IMG/VR virus record: IMGVR_UViG_3300012919_000027
Coordinates: 1 to 29,302 of that record
DNA from: a virus
Length of the DNA stretch: 29,302 nucleotides
Reading direction: 5' to 3' (one strand)
The translations under genes were made by a program, and so were the position numbers. This document shows, piece by piece, positions 7,011 to 17,800 of the stretch. Position 1 is the stretch's first letter; each line of letters begins with the position of its first letter. The notes under the pieces were generated by a model, which saw only the letters and a program-made list of their open reading frames with translations, was not told the DNA's origin and did no database searches.

Positions 7011-7277
7011 ATGGCTTATAGTGCTTCTGGTTTAACCCTTTGGACTATGAACGGAGATGGTCCAAAACTCTGGAACTACTCAACAACAGATACAATTGCA
7101 ACTGTTAATAGTGCAGGTTATTTTAATGATGCTGCAAATATGTTAAATGTTCGTGATGTTATCTGTGTTTCAGATACCAATGCTCCAACGACTCATTGGG
7201 TAAACGTACTATCAAACACTGGTTCTGTAGTAGATGTATCAGATGGTACAGCTATTGTAGAAACAGATGGTGACTAA
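7011..7277 (+). CDS. Putative capsid decoration/head protein
   Basis: An 88-residue protein directly after the capsid gene, preceded by AGGAGGTAATTAT and an ATG. It has the pattern LWTMNGDGPKLWNYSTTD followed by GYFNDAANMLNVRDVICVSD, a small beta-rich domain that I have often seen encoded next to capsid genes in marine phages. A decoration or head-fibre role is inferred from position and small size. It ends with tandem stops (TAA TAG) and a terminator 6 bases later. Confidence 0.6.
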   Translation: MAYSASGLTLWTMNGDGPKLWNYSTTDTIATVNSAGYFNDAANMLNVRDVICVSDTNAPTTHWVNVLSNTGSVVDVSDGTAIVETDGD

Positions 7278-7283
7278 TAGAGG

Positions 7284-7309
7284 AGGGGAGGGGTAAAACC
7301 CTCCCTTTT
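7284..7309 (+). terminator. Rho-independent terminator after capsid and decoration genes
   Basis: GGGAGGG (7286-7292) pairs perfectly with CCCTCCC (7299-7305) across a 6-base loop, followed by TTTT. This should stop most rightward transcripts after the capsid unit. The next gene begins only 6 bases after the T-run, so tail gene expression must rely on read-through or antitermination. Confidence 0.85.
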
Positions 7310-7314
7310 AAAAT

Positions 7315-7908
7315 ATGGCATTAACTCCAAGTGAAGCAAATACAGCACTTGATATTTGTAGTAGAGCTTTAATTTTAATTGGAGCAGAACCAATTAGTTC
7401 TTTTGATGATGGTTCAACGGAAGCCTTAGTATGTGTTAATCTTTATGAAGATGTAGTTCGTACTGCATTAACAAATACTAGATGGAGATTTGCTACTAAT
7501 CAAAAACAAATAAATAGATTAACAGATATACCAACAGGTAGATTTAACTTTGCATATCAAATACCACAAGATAATCTTATGGTTCATGCTGTAACTGTAA
7601 ATGATAATTTAATTGAGTATCAAATTTATGGTGATTTAATTTATTCAAACACATCAGAAAATGATGTAGTTATTGCAGATTATTCTTTTAGGGCATCTGA
7701 ATTAGATTTTCCTAGTTATTTTACATTAGCAGTACAGTTTTCTTTATCTGTTATATTAGCAACTTCTATAGCAAGAGATGCAAGTTTAGCACAATTAATG
7801 ACTGTTAGAGCAGATGGTGCAATGGCTAAAGCTAGAAGTTTAGATTCACAACAACAAACTACAAGAAGGCTTGAAACAAATAGGTTTATAACTGCAAGGC
7901 AAAGTTAA
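7315..7908 (+). CDS. Tail tubular protein A (T7 gp11-like)
   Basis: A 197-residue protein with the gp11-type N-terminus: ALDICSRALILIGAEPISSF, ALVCVNLYEDVVRTAL and NTRWRFATNQKQ, all within the first 70 residues, followed by a YQIPQD segment (about 82-87). In T7 twelve copies form the adaptor ring between portal and nozzle. The ATG lies 6 bases after a terminator T-run and has no normal Shine-Dalgarno; the only purine-rich run is buried in the terminator stem. The TAA overlaps the next ATG by one base. Confidence 0.9.
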   Translation: MALTPSEANTALDICSRALILIGAEPISSFDDGSTEALVCVNLYEDVVRTALTNTRWRFATNQKQINRLTDIPTGRFNFAYQIPQDNLMVHAVTVNDNLIEYQIYGDLIYSNTSENDVVIADYSFRASELDFPSYFTLAVQFSLSVILATSIARDASLAQLMTVRADGAMAKARSLDSQQQTTRRLETNRFITARQS

Positions 7909-10367
7909 TGCAGACATTTAGAATACCATTTACTAATTTTCAATTTGGTGAAATTAGTCCATCTATGATAGGTAGAACAGATGCAGAGGTATATAACAAA
8001 TCTGCACAAAAGCTAACTAACTTTTTTATTCGTAATGAAGGTGGTGTTATTAAAAGACCAGGTTTCAAAAAGAAATTAAATCTTGGTGCATCTGCTGGTA
8101 CTACGGATATTGGTTTAAGAATTATTCCTTTTATATTTAGTGATGATGAAAGATACATCATTGGTTTTACTGCTAATAGTATTAAGATAATAATACTTGA
8201 TTTTGATTCTAACGGTTCTCCCTCCAGTGGTGCAGTAACTTTGTTACAAACTATTACAACAGATATAGATGGTAACAACCTCCCATTTACTGCATCACTT
8301 ATTAAAGAAATAAACTTTGCACAAACTGGTGACGTAATGTTTTTATGTCATAATACTATGCAAACTTTAAAGCTGGTAAGAACTTCATTAATTACTTTTG
8401 AAGTATCTAATTTTACTTTTGATAAAAGAGCAGACAACAAACAAACGTATCAACCTTACTTTAGCTTCCAGCCACAGAATTTTACTATGACTCCTAGTGG
8501 TACATCTGGTTCTATAACTTTGACAGTTAAACCAACTGGTACAGTTAATAATTGGGCTAGTGGTCAATCTTATACAATTGGTACTTTGGTAAAAGATACC
8601 AATGCTAATTTAATATACAGAGTTAATACTGCACATACATCAAGTGGTGCTGAACCTTTATCTACAAATGCTAATGCAACAAAGTATTCTGCACAAAATT
8701 ACTTTGATACAACAGGTAATATATCTGGTAGTAATTATCCAGACTCTAAACATATTGGGATTACTATGAAGTTTAGAGGTCAAGAGATATTAATTACTTC
8801 TGTACAATCTGGTTCTCAAGCTACTGGTACTGTACAAGAAGAATTATTTACTAAGCTTGATATAAATGCTTTAAGAACAGTTAAAGGTTCTCCTAATATA
8901 GAAGTTACTATGCCTTTACATAATTTAAATGCTGGTGATAGTTTTACTATTTCAGAAACTACAGACGTTGGTGGTATAACCAACACTAATTTAAATGGAA
9001 CATATAGTGTTGAGACAATAGTTGATGATAATAAATTTACTTATAATTGTGGATCAAGTGCTAATAACTCTGAAGATGGTGGTGGTGCGCCTAAGATAGT
9101 TTCAGCTTCAGAAAGCTCTGACTTTGAAGAACAGTCTTTCTCTGAGTATCGTGGTTTTCCAAGAGCTATTTGTTTTCATGAAGGTAGGCTTTGGTTTGGT
9201 GGAACAACATCACAACCAGACGGTTTGTTTGGTAGTAAGACAAATCAGTTCTTTGACTTTAATGTTGGTAGTGCATTAGATAATGAGTCAATACAACTTA
9301 ACAGTAGTATTGGTCAGTTAGATAGTATTAAACATTTAATATCAAATAGAGATTTACAAGTCTTTACTGAAAGCTCTGAGTTTATTGTACCAGCTTATCA
9401 GAACACACCTATTACTCCATTGAATGCTATGATTCGTAGACAAACTCCTTATGGAGTTAGTCATGTAAAGCCTGTTGTGTTTGATGGTGCAACTATTTAT
9501 GTACAACGATCTGGTACTGTTATGAGAGAGTTTATCTTTTCAGATAAAGAGAATGCTTATATTTCTAATAGTGTATCTACACTATCATCTCATTTGATAA
9601 CAAATCCAAATGATATGACATCATTGCAAGCAGCAATTAACAGACCGGAATCTTATATATTCATTGTTAATACTGATGGTAAGATGGCAGTATTTAATTC
9701 TAATCGTGCTGAACAGAAAGCTGGATATACAGAGTTTACTTTTAATAGCACTGGTAGTTTTAAGTCGGTATGTACTGTTGATGAAAGAGTATTTTGTATT
9801 GTAGATAACAATGCTGGTGGTGGTACTAAATATTTTTATCTGGTTGAATTAGATAACACAACTAATTTAGATATGTCAGTTAGTGCATCTGGAAGTAATG
9901 GTGTATTTACAGTAGGAAATGGTTCTGGAGAAACCTTTGATAATGGTGCTGTACTAGATGTTATTGATGGTAATAACTATCTTGGTCAGCATACAGTAAG
10001 TGGTAATCAAATTAATGTTGCTAGCATTGATAGTTCATTATCAAGTGTTGAAATAGGATATGGTATTACACCAGAGTTAAAAACAAATCCATTGGATATT
10101 AATACATCAGAGGGTCCAACAACAGGTATGCTTAGAGGTTTAGGTCGTGTTGTTGTTGACATTCGTGATACTTTATCTATGACAATAAACTCTAAGAATT
10201 TAGAAATTAGGAATGTAACAGATGATCCTTCTCTTCCTAGAAGCTCAATATCTGGTAAAAGAGAAATAAGATTATTAGGTTATAGTCGTGATCCACAAAT
10301 AACAATTAGTCAACAACATCCATTATCTATGCAAGTTAATAGCATAGTAGCAGAGGTACAAATATAA
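7908..10367 (+). CDS. Tail tubular protein B / nozzle (T7 gp12-like)
   Basis: The 819-residue product starts with FRIPFTNFQFGEISPSMIGRTD, then KLTNFFIRNEGGVIKRPGFK (residues 36-55), the signature of gp12-type nozzle and stabilisation proteins. RGFPRAICFHEGRLWFGGT and a following SVSTLSSHLI segment are also typical. It should form the hexameric nozzle that carries fibres and seals the tail. The length is close to T7 gp12 (794). It overlaps its neighbours by one base on each side (TAATG). Confidence 0.9.
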   Translation: MQTFRIPFTNFQFGEISPSMIGRTDAEVYNKSAQKLTNFFIRNEGGVIKRPGFKKKLNLGASAGTTDIGLRIIPFIFSDDERYIIGFTANSIKIIILDFDSNGSPSSGAVTLLQTITTDIDGNNLPFTASLIKEINFAQTGDVMFLCHNTMQTLKLVRTSLITFEVSNFTFDKRADNKQTYQPYFSFQPQNFTMTPSGTSGSITLTVKPTGTVNNWASGQSYTIGTLVKDTNANLIYRVNTAHTSSGAEPLSTNANATKYSAQNYFDTTGNISGSNYPDSKHIGITMKFRGQEILITSVQSGSQATGTVQEELFTKLDINALRTVKGSPNIEVTMPLHNLNAGDSFTISETTDVGGITNTNLNGTYSVETIVDDNKFTYNCGSSANNSEDGGGAPKIVSASESSDFEEQSFSEYRGFPRAICFHEGRLWFGGTTSQPDGLFGSKTNQFFDFNVGSALDNESIQLNSSIGQLDSIKHLISNRDLQVFTESSEFIVPAYQNTPITPLNAMIRRQTPYGVSHVKPVVFDGATIYVQRSGTVMREFIFSDKENAYISNSVSTLSSHLITNPNDMTSLQAAINRPESYIFIVNTDGKMAVFNSNRAEQKAGYTEFTFNSTGSFKSVCTVDERVFCIVDNNAGGGTKYFYLVELDNTTNLDMSVSASGSNGVFTVGNGSGETFDNGAVLDVIDGNNYLGQHTVSGNQINVASIDSSLSSVEIGYGITPELKTNPLDINTSEGPTTGMLRGLGRVVVDIRDTLSMTINSKNLEIRNVTDDPSLPRSSISGKREIRLLGYSRDPQITISQQHPLSMQVNSIVAEVQI

Positions 10368-10819
10368 TGAATCCATTTACAGGTTTAGCAGTTTTATCTG
10401 GAGTACTTAGTATTATGACTGGTATTCAAGCTGGCAATGAAGCAATGAGAAAAGCAAGACAATCAGCTTATGATATTAAGTTAGAAAGAGAGAATGCAAA
10501 GATACAAGCTATGGCTCAACACAATGAAAGATATGCTGAGTATGAAACAATCATGGCACAATCAGAAGCTTGGTTAGGTTTTGCTAGCAGAGGTTATGAT
10601 CCATCAACTATGGCTGGTTTTAAGAGATCAAAGAAAGAATTACAAAAAGATATTGGTAGTATTAACTACACATCTTTAATGAGAGATTATAGATTAAGAG
10701 CAAAGCAACAAGAGGTTCTTTCATCTGGTGAGTATGCACGAACTGCTGCAATAACAACTGGATTTAACAATGCTATTCAGATGGCATATCGGCATCAAAC
10801 AACAAAGTTTGGAGTATAG
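10367..10819 (+). CDS. Internal virion protein (T7 gp14-like)
   Basis: A 150-residue protein with a hydrophobic N-terminus (GLAVLSGVLSIMTGIQAG, residues 5-22), then a helical, Ala/Gln/Glu-rich body with SEAWLGFASRGYDP (about 66-79). Size, N-terminal membrane-like segment and position between the nozzle and two giant proteins match T7 gp14, which is ejected into the outer membrane and forms part of the DNA channel. Direct sequence similarity to T7 gp14 is weak by eye, so the call rests mainly on architecture and order. Confidence 0.7.
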   Translation: MNPFTGLAVLSGVLSIMTGIQAGNEAMRKARQSAYDIKLERENAKIQAMAQHNERYAEYETIMAQSEAWLGFASRGYDPSTMAGFKRSKKELQKDIGSINYTSLMRDYRLRAKQQEVLSSGEYARTAAITTGFNNAIQMAYRHQTTKFGV

Positions 10820-13800
10820 ATGGCTATAGGTGTATATAAAAGTAAAGTATCAATACCAGAGATAGGTATTAATGTAGCAAGTTCTAATACAAAAACAAAC
10901 TCTCTGCAAAGTATTTCTAATTCTTACGCACAAACATCTAATTTATTTTTTCAAGCTGCTGGTGATGAAGCTAAGAAGGTAGCTACTGAGTTTGGTATGT
11001 CTGTTCCTATTGAAAAGGTAATGGGTATTAATGGTGATACTGGTATGCCAGAGGCTTACAGTTTACCAGAAAATTATGGAACAATAGCTATGGATGCTTT
11101 TAAGCGAGTTATTGACCAGAGATTCTTTGAAGCTATTGAGAATGATTATAGAGCTAAAGCTAAAGAATTATATACTAAATATTCTTTAGATGTAGCTGGT
11201 TTTGAAAATGCTTTCTTAGGATATACTGCTGAAGTAGTAGATGTTGCTCAAGGAAAGTTTAAAGAGTTTGCAAGAGAATTAGGTATTAACCAGACTAAAG
11301 GTTATGTAGCTAATATACGTTCTAATATTTATCAAGAAAGTTTAAGAAAAGCACAAGAGTTAAACCAAAAACAAAATGTTGATTTTATAGATATAATGCT
11401 TAATGGATCATTTAATTTTCAAAATCAACTTAATCAATTTGGTGTTCCTCGTGGTAGTGATTTTGGTGACTATCCAGATAGTTTTATACAAGATTCAATT
11501 AATGGATTTAGGGCAAGCAAACAAGCTTTAATAGATTCTGGTACAACAACAGAGGGAGAAGTTTTTGAAACAATAAGAGATGGTGTAAATATATTTTTAC
11601 AAGGTAGATTAAATACTATTTTAAATGATGAATTTTTTAAGAATAGTAGAGTTAATTCAGATATATTTATTAACTCAGTTAAATTAAGACGCACTCATAA
11701 AAATTTACCAAAAGAAGCAAATGAATTTATAAGAAGTTTTCTAAGTATTAATCCTAGTCAACAAATGGTTAATGACATGGTTACTATTTATAAAGGTGAC
11801 CAGACATTATTTGAATCACATAGACAAAGTTTAGCTGAGAATGCCACTACTAGACAAGATTCCATTAATAAAGTTCAACAAAGAAAACAAGAATTTAAAC
11901 AAGCTAATGATGTAAATAATTTTAAATACTTAATACAAAGAATAAAAGATCAAGAATTAAATAATGAAATTCGTAGTTATGGTGATATAAAAAATACTTT
12001 TTATGCAGGTAGAATAGAACATGACACTAATCAATTAAATAATAAATTAGACCCAAACAGAGGTTATCAAGGCGATAATGGAATATCAACATTGCTAGAT
12101 GATGCTGAAGGAGAAATTTTAAATCAAGGTTTTACAAATATTATTAAAAAAGTTGCTAATGCAATATCTACAGATACAAGTTCAGATACAATAAAAGATA
12201 TAGAAGCTTTTATAATGAGTGCTTATAGTGGTTCTGTTAAGCCAAATGAAGTTGATGAAAATTTGCTTGGTATACCAGCTGCAACTGAATTAAAAAATCT
12301 TTTAACACATTATCCTATTCCAGAAAATGTTGTAAAAGGATTTAAAAAAGAAAATGAATTTCAAAATCTAGATAGAATATTACAAAAAAGAATAGCACAA
12401 GAAAAGATAGATGCTCAATTACAAAAAGAAGATAGAGAAATTTTCCAAGCAAATCAATTAAGTATAAATAGAGATGTATTTTATGATAGATTTGATAATC
12501 AAAGTTTTAATATTCTTGATGAATTAAAAACAACAGGTAATTTTAATGAGGAATCCTACAATAAGTTATTGAACGATTTAAATTCACAAACAATGGTTAG
12601 AGGTGAGTTTGGTGGTAAATCTATATTAAGTGATGAGAAAAAAAATGAGTTAGAGAAAAAATTTAAAAGTGATGTTGCTTCTCAGTTAATTGCAAATGAA
12701 TTAATTAATTTTATAATAGAATCTGAAGGTACAGCAAAAGGTTTAGGCAAAGAAGATGTAAAACAAATAAGAGATTATTTTGATAGTGGATCAAAAGATA
12801 TACCTATACCAGAACCACTAAGAGTAAAGTTATCTCAATTAGAAAGAGAGTTTAACTTTAATGTAGTTGATAAAAAAAGAATGTTTCAATCTATATTAGA
12901 TAATTATAATGAGTATTATGATAAGAAAGAAGCTTTTAAAAATGAAATAAGATTTTACAATAGTCTTACAACAGGTGATAGAACAAATGTAGATGGTAAC
13001 CTTGTTGATAATGCAATAAGAAAAAGACATCAAATAGGTGATTTACCTTTTGATCCTTTCGATCATTATACATCACAGGATAGAAAGTTTGATCTACCAT
13101 TATTAGAAATGATAGCTAATGATAATGTTGGTAATGAACTATTTAAGGTTGTTAAAACATTTGCTAGTGATCCATCTAACTCTGCTTTTGAAAATAGAAA
13201 TATGAATTTTTTTATTAATTTTTTAAGAACTTTAAAACAGTTTCCAAGTGGTAATGGCAATCAAACAATAGATATTGTACCTACTAAGTTTACAAACGAT
13301 CCAGAAATAGCAAGATTATTTACTATTCTTGATATGACAGCAAGAGATGTAAACATTGATATATCATCTATTAAATCTAATATTGATTTAGTAAATAGTA
13401 ATATTGGTTTGTATAAAACTTGGTTAGATGAAAATAAAGATGATTTTAGAAATGATTCATTAGAAGATGAGATAAATAAACAACTAGGAACAAAAGGGTT
13501 AAGTCGTTTTAATAGTGCTAATTTTTTTAAGATGATAGATAATGAGTTGCCTGTTGCTGTTGCTTTAGGAACTGTAAGAGATAAAGCTTCTTTAGGTGTC
13601 TTTTTAAACAAAAGATATGGAGAAAGATACATTCAAAGTTCTGAGGTTCTTGAAAACTTTAATGATCCATCTGGAACAAATCGTACTAATAAAGCTTTAG
13701 AGATAACTATTCCTAATAAAGAAGTAAGAGATGCTACAAAAGATAGTATGATTTTAGAAGTTGCTATGCCTTTTTGGAAAGATCATCTTACAAGAATTGG

Positions 13801-14887
13801 TTCATCAATGGTTGAAGATGGTTTTGCATTAAAGTTTGGAGATAAGTTATATCCTAGTAAAAAAGATTATAAACCAGATAATATAATAAGTATTATTATA
13901 TCACCTAAACATAAGACAGATAATGACCCTATTGATGTTATCAGTACACTAGCTGATGGTTTTGAATATGCAGATAGGGGTATGTCTTTACCTAGAGAAG
14001 AATTATATGGTATGTTTTACAAAGGAAAAGGTATGTCAAGTCATATGCCTATGGGTGGGTTAATGAAAAAAAATCAACTTGATCCACTAACAGAACATCA
14101 TTATCAAACTATAGCAGATGGTAATTTTGTACAAAGAAACAATTTAACAAGTACAGTTTATGCTTCTACACTAGGTTTTGAAGTTAATGGTATTGAAGCA
14201 CATTTCTTACTACCTACTGTTTGGGATGGTAGGATAATGCCAATTAATACAGAAGAAGAAATTTCAGCTTTAGTTCAAAGAATAGAATCTACTGGTAAAT
14301 CTGTTTTTGATTATCCTTCTTTTAGCACACCATTAGAAGCTCAACAATATTATGAAGATGTAAAATTAAAATGGGCTAATATTGGTACAGATTCAGATGC
14401 TGCTTCATATCTTTTAGAAGTAAATAGTTTTGATTCAACTGATATTTTAACTGTAAATCCTTTTGATATTGCAGCTAAGTTTAATCGTTTAAAAAATATT
14501 GAACTTAATAATAAGTTAATAAAAGATGAAATGCGTGAGATGAATAAGTTAATATCAGATTATCGTCATACAAAGCTTTATAATATGCCATATAAGTTTA
14601 GACCACCAAATGAATTGTCTTTAGAAAAATCAAGAGAGTTAGTAAAAGAAATACAAATAGAAACTATTGATAAAAGAAATATAAAAAAAATGAATATAGT
14701 AGCACAGTTAAAATCAAATGTGCAACCAGTTAAAGATAACTTACAAGATTTTTTTATAAATTTATATTCAAGTCATTATGTAGATTTAGATGGATTGCCA
14801 GGTATAAATCAAATGGGTGTTCCTGAAAGTGGTGAACTATCTAATGAAACCATTGAGGCTATGCGATTAATAATGAGTAATCAATAA
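10820..14887 (+). CDS. Giant internal virion/ejection protein
   Basis: A 1355-residue, mostly helical, charged protein in the position of T7 gp15, but much longer (gp15 is about 747). The N-terminal part has the look of podovirus internal core proteins (SLQSISNSYAQTSNLFFQAA, about 28-47). Near the C-terminus (about residues 1115-1185) a small domain contains LGFEVNGIEAHFLLPTVWDG followed by FSTPLEAQQYYEDV, a segment that recurs in phage internal and transglycosylase-associated proteins. I see no lytic transglycosylase motif. It starts directly after the previous stop and overlaps the next ATG by one base, implying matched expression of the ejection proteins. Confidence 0.72.
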   Translation: MAIGVYKSKVSIPEIGINVASSNTKTNSLQSISNSYAQTSNLFFQAAGDEAKKVATEFGMSVPIEKVMGINGDTGMPEAYSLPENYGTIAMDAFKRVIDQRFFEAIENDYRAKAKELYTKYSLDVAGFENAFLGYTAEVVDVAQGKFKEFARELGINQTKGYVANIRSNIYQESLRKAQELNQKQNVDFIDIMLNGSFNFQNQLNQFGVPRGSDFGDYPDSFIQDSINGFRASKQALIDSGTTTEGEVFETIRDGVNIFLQGRLNTILNDEFFKNSRVNSDIFINSVKLRRTHKNLPKEANEFIRSFLSINPSQQMVNDMVTIYKGDQTLFESHRQSLAENATTRQDSINKVQQRKQEFKQANDVNNFKYLIQRIKDQELNNEIRSYGDIKNTFYAGRIEHDTNQLNNKLDPNRGYQGDNGISTLLDDAEGEILNQGFTNIIKKVANAISTDTSSDTIKDIEAFIMSAYSGSVKPNEVDENLLGIPAATELKNLLTHYPIPENVVKGFKKENEFQNLDRILQKRIAQEKIDAQLQKEDREIFQANQLSINRDVFYDRFDNQSFNILDELKTTGNFNEESYNKLLNDLNSQTMVRGEFGGKSILSDEKKNELEKKFKSDVASQLIANELINFIIESEGTAKGLGKEDVKQIRDYFDSGSKDIPIPEPLRVKLSQLEREFNFNVVDKKRMFQSILDNYNEYYDKKEAFKNEIRFYNSLTTGDRTNVDGNLVDNAIRKRHQIGDLPFDPFDHYTSQDRKFDLPLLEMIANDNVGNELFKVVKTFASDPSNSAFENRNMNFFINFLRTLKQFPSGNGNQTIDIVPTKFTNDPEIARLFTILDMTARDVNIDISSIKSNIDLVNSNIGLYKTWLDENKDDFRNDSLEDEINKQLGTKGLSRFNSANFFKMIDNELPVAVALGTVRDKASLGVFLNKRYGERYIQSSEVLENFNDPSGTNRTNKALEITIPNKEVRDATKDSMILEVAMPFWKDHLTRIGSSMVEDGFALKFGDKLYPSKKDYKPDNIISIIISPKHKTDNDPIDVISTLADGFEYADRGMSLPREELYGMFYKGKGMSSHMPMGGLMKKNQLDPLTEHHYQTIADGNFVQRNNLTSTVYASTLGFEVNGIEAHFLLPTVWDGRIMPINTEEEISALVQRIESTGKSVFDYPSFSTPLEAQQYYEDVKLKWANIGTDSDAASYLLEVNSFDSTDILTVNPFDIAAKFNRLKNIELNNKLIKDEMREMNKLISDYRHTKLYNMPYKFRPPNELSLEKSRELVKEIQIETIDKRNIKKMNIVAQLKSNVQPVKDNLQDFFINLYSSHYVDLDGLPGINQMGVPESGELSNETIEAMRLIMSNQ

Positions 14888-17800
14888 TGGATTTAGAAGA
14901 TATAAAAAAAGGTATTGTTCCAGATAACATAGGTTTAGCAAACGATAATAGACAAACTTATTCTACTGCTGTTCCTAGAAAAAGTAGTTTTTCAGAAGCA
15001 TGGTCAGCCATGATGGGTATAAGTTATGGTTCAATGTTATTTGAAGTAGATAATTATTTAAAACATAATGCAAGTTTGTTTGATGATTTAGATAACGGTA
15101 ACTTTAATGCATTAACATCAACTGATCCATTTATTGTAGAACAATTAGAAAGTTTAAATAATAGAGATATAAAAAATGATTTGATATTTGCTAGAAATAA
15201 AGAACATTTTTTAGGAATGATTGAGCAAAAATATCGTAGACTTGAGCAACATAAAACATTAGAAAATACAAGTTGGTCTACTTATATACCAGCATTAATA
15301 GCTGATCCTATAAATGGTGCTACAATTTTCTTTCCTATATTGCGTAGCAAATCTGTATGGGATGCTATGCGTAAATCAGCATTAATGACTACAGCTATTG
15401 TTGGACCACTTGAAACTGGTAGAGTATATGCTGATCCTACAGTTTCACCAATGGAAGGTTTGGCTACAACAACTGCATCTGTTCTTTTTAGTAGTGCTTT
15501 AACTGGTGTTGGTAGAGGTATATCAGATTACTTTACCAACAGAGCAAGAAAAGAAATATATAATCAAGTTACATCTGAAATGATAGCTACTGGTACGTTT
15601 AAACCAGATGGTATTTATAGAGATAGTAATGGAATGTTGCATGGTAACTTTACAGAGAATGTAAAGATAGCAAGATCAAGTGGTAAATCTATTTTTGATA
15701 CATCAGAAGAAGAACTTACTAAGATATTTAAAAACTTTTCTTATAATAAAATTATTACTAATCAAGCAAAAGTAAATGAATATCTAAGAAAAGAGAATAA
15801 AAATTTAACAGGAATACTTGGTGTTAATGGAAAAGACGGAAATATATATTTAAACTTTGAAGCTATAAAACGTAGTTACAAAGATTTTAAAAGTAAAACA
15901 AAAAGCAAAGCTGCAATACAACAATATAAAACACAATTAAAACAAGTTTATGATAATAAAGAAATTTCTGAAGCAACTTATAGACATCATTTAAATAAAA
16001 TAAAACATATAGATTTATTTAATAATGTTGATGAATATGCTAAGTTTATTTTATTACACGAATTACATCATACTACAAATCCAAGATTAAAATATGAGCG
16101 TTTAGGTTTGTATGAAGATCGTATTGATAATCTTGCACTTAACTTTCTTAGAGATGAAAGAAGTATAAGTGAGTATTCTGTTTTTAGAGATGGTGTTAAA
16201 ACCAAAATTAATCCAGATGATATTCCAGTATTAGATAATCCAAATAGTTTTGATACTAGTGGTTCTGGTGCTTTCTTAAACTCATGGGCTTACAAAGCTA
16301 TACCTACTCCTTATAAAAATTTTATTATGAACAAAGCTATTAATGATGATGTAAAAGAATTAATGCACAAATTAGGAAGTGACATGGGTATGAAGATGCA
16401 AAAGAATGCTCTTGGTATTCCTTCTGATTTTAGTGTTCATATAAAATCTAATACAGATCATGGCAAATGGGTAAGAGTATATGATGATATAATGAAAATA
16501 TACTCTGAAGATACTAATAAGAAAGTAACTGGTGTATTAGATTATAGAATATGGGGTGCTAAAACCTTTGATGATTGGATGAAGAACGTAAACAGACGTA
16601 TGGTTTTTAATGATTTAGATGGTGTTACTGCTGGTGAAAAGAAAGCTATTAAAATGTTTCAAAACTTTTGGAAAGAATGGGAACAAAGATTAATTGATGT
16701 TAATATGATTGGTACTCATCGTGGTTTGATTAATGAGATAGCTAGATTGGAAATAAGATTAAAAGAACTTGAAGCAACGCCAGCAATAAAAGGTGATTTA
16801 GATTACAATAAATTACAAATAGAAAGATACAAAGGTAAATTAGATGAGCTAAGATCAGATTTAAGTGCTAAAGTTGATACTTCTGTGCCTCAAAATGAAA
16901 TGAGTTTTTATGCTAGGTATTGGAATCATGATATGATTCTAGCTAATAAAGAAAAATTTACACAAATATTAGAAAAATGGTATGCACAAAATCCATATAT
17001 ATATGAGAAAGGTGTACAAAAATTATTATCAACAAATCCAGCAAGTGTAAGAAAAAGAGCAGATGAAACAGTATCAAAGATACTAGGTGAAACAGATGGT
17101 AACTTTGAACAATCTTTTGCTGGTTATAGTTCTAAACATACAAGACATAGAAACTTAAACATACCTAATAAACTTGTTTGGGAATTTATAGAACAAAATC
17201 CTATTAGTGTTATGAAGAACTATACAACAAGAGTTTCTCCAGAATATCATTTTAAAAATGATTTTAATGGTAGGTCATTAGAAGATGTGCAAGAGTTTAT
17301 TTACAATAGTGTATCTAAATCTAGTAATGTTAAATCAGCACAAAAAGCAGTTATGCAATTTACACATATGTATGATCGTGTTGTTGGTAATGTTGTTAAA
17401 GACCCAACTAAATTAAATCAAAGAGTCAGACAAGTGCTTAGTGACTTAGCTGGTTTAACTTATTTAGGTTCTGCTGGTTTTGCAACACTTACTGACTATG
17501 CAGCAATAGCTTTGCAAAGGGAAGCTGGTGCTTGGTTAAAGTTATCTTTTTCAATTATGGATGGTCAGAAAATATCTTTAAATGCCAAAGAAGGTAGATA
17601 TGCTGGTGAAGCTTTGGACATATTAAAAAATATGGAAGGTTTGAGATTGATAGATGATCTATCAAATAGAACAATAGATCGTGGATTATATAGTAAAGTT
17701 GCTGGTAAAGCCAAACAATTATTTTATTCTACAAACTTATTGGGTCCAGCTACAAACCTTGCAAAAAGATTAGAGTCTATCTTTAGAGCGCATCAAATTA

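Noticed and set aside
13261-13632. 123-residue minus-strand frame inside the first giant ejection protein gene
   Set aside because: The plus-strand frame is continuous and fits the neighbours; the composition looks like reverse translation of an AT-rich gene.
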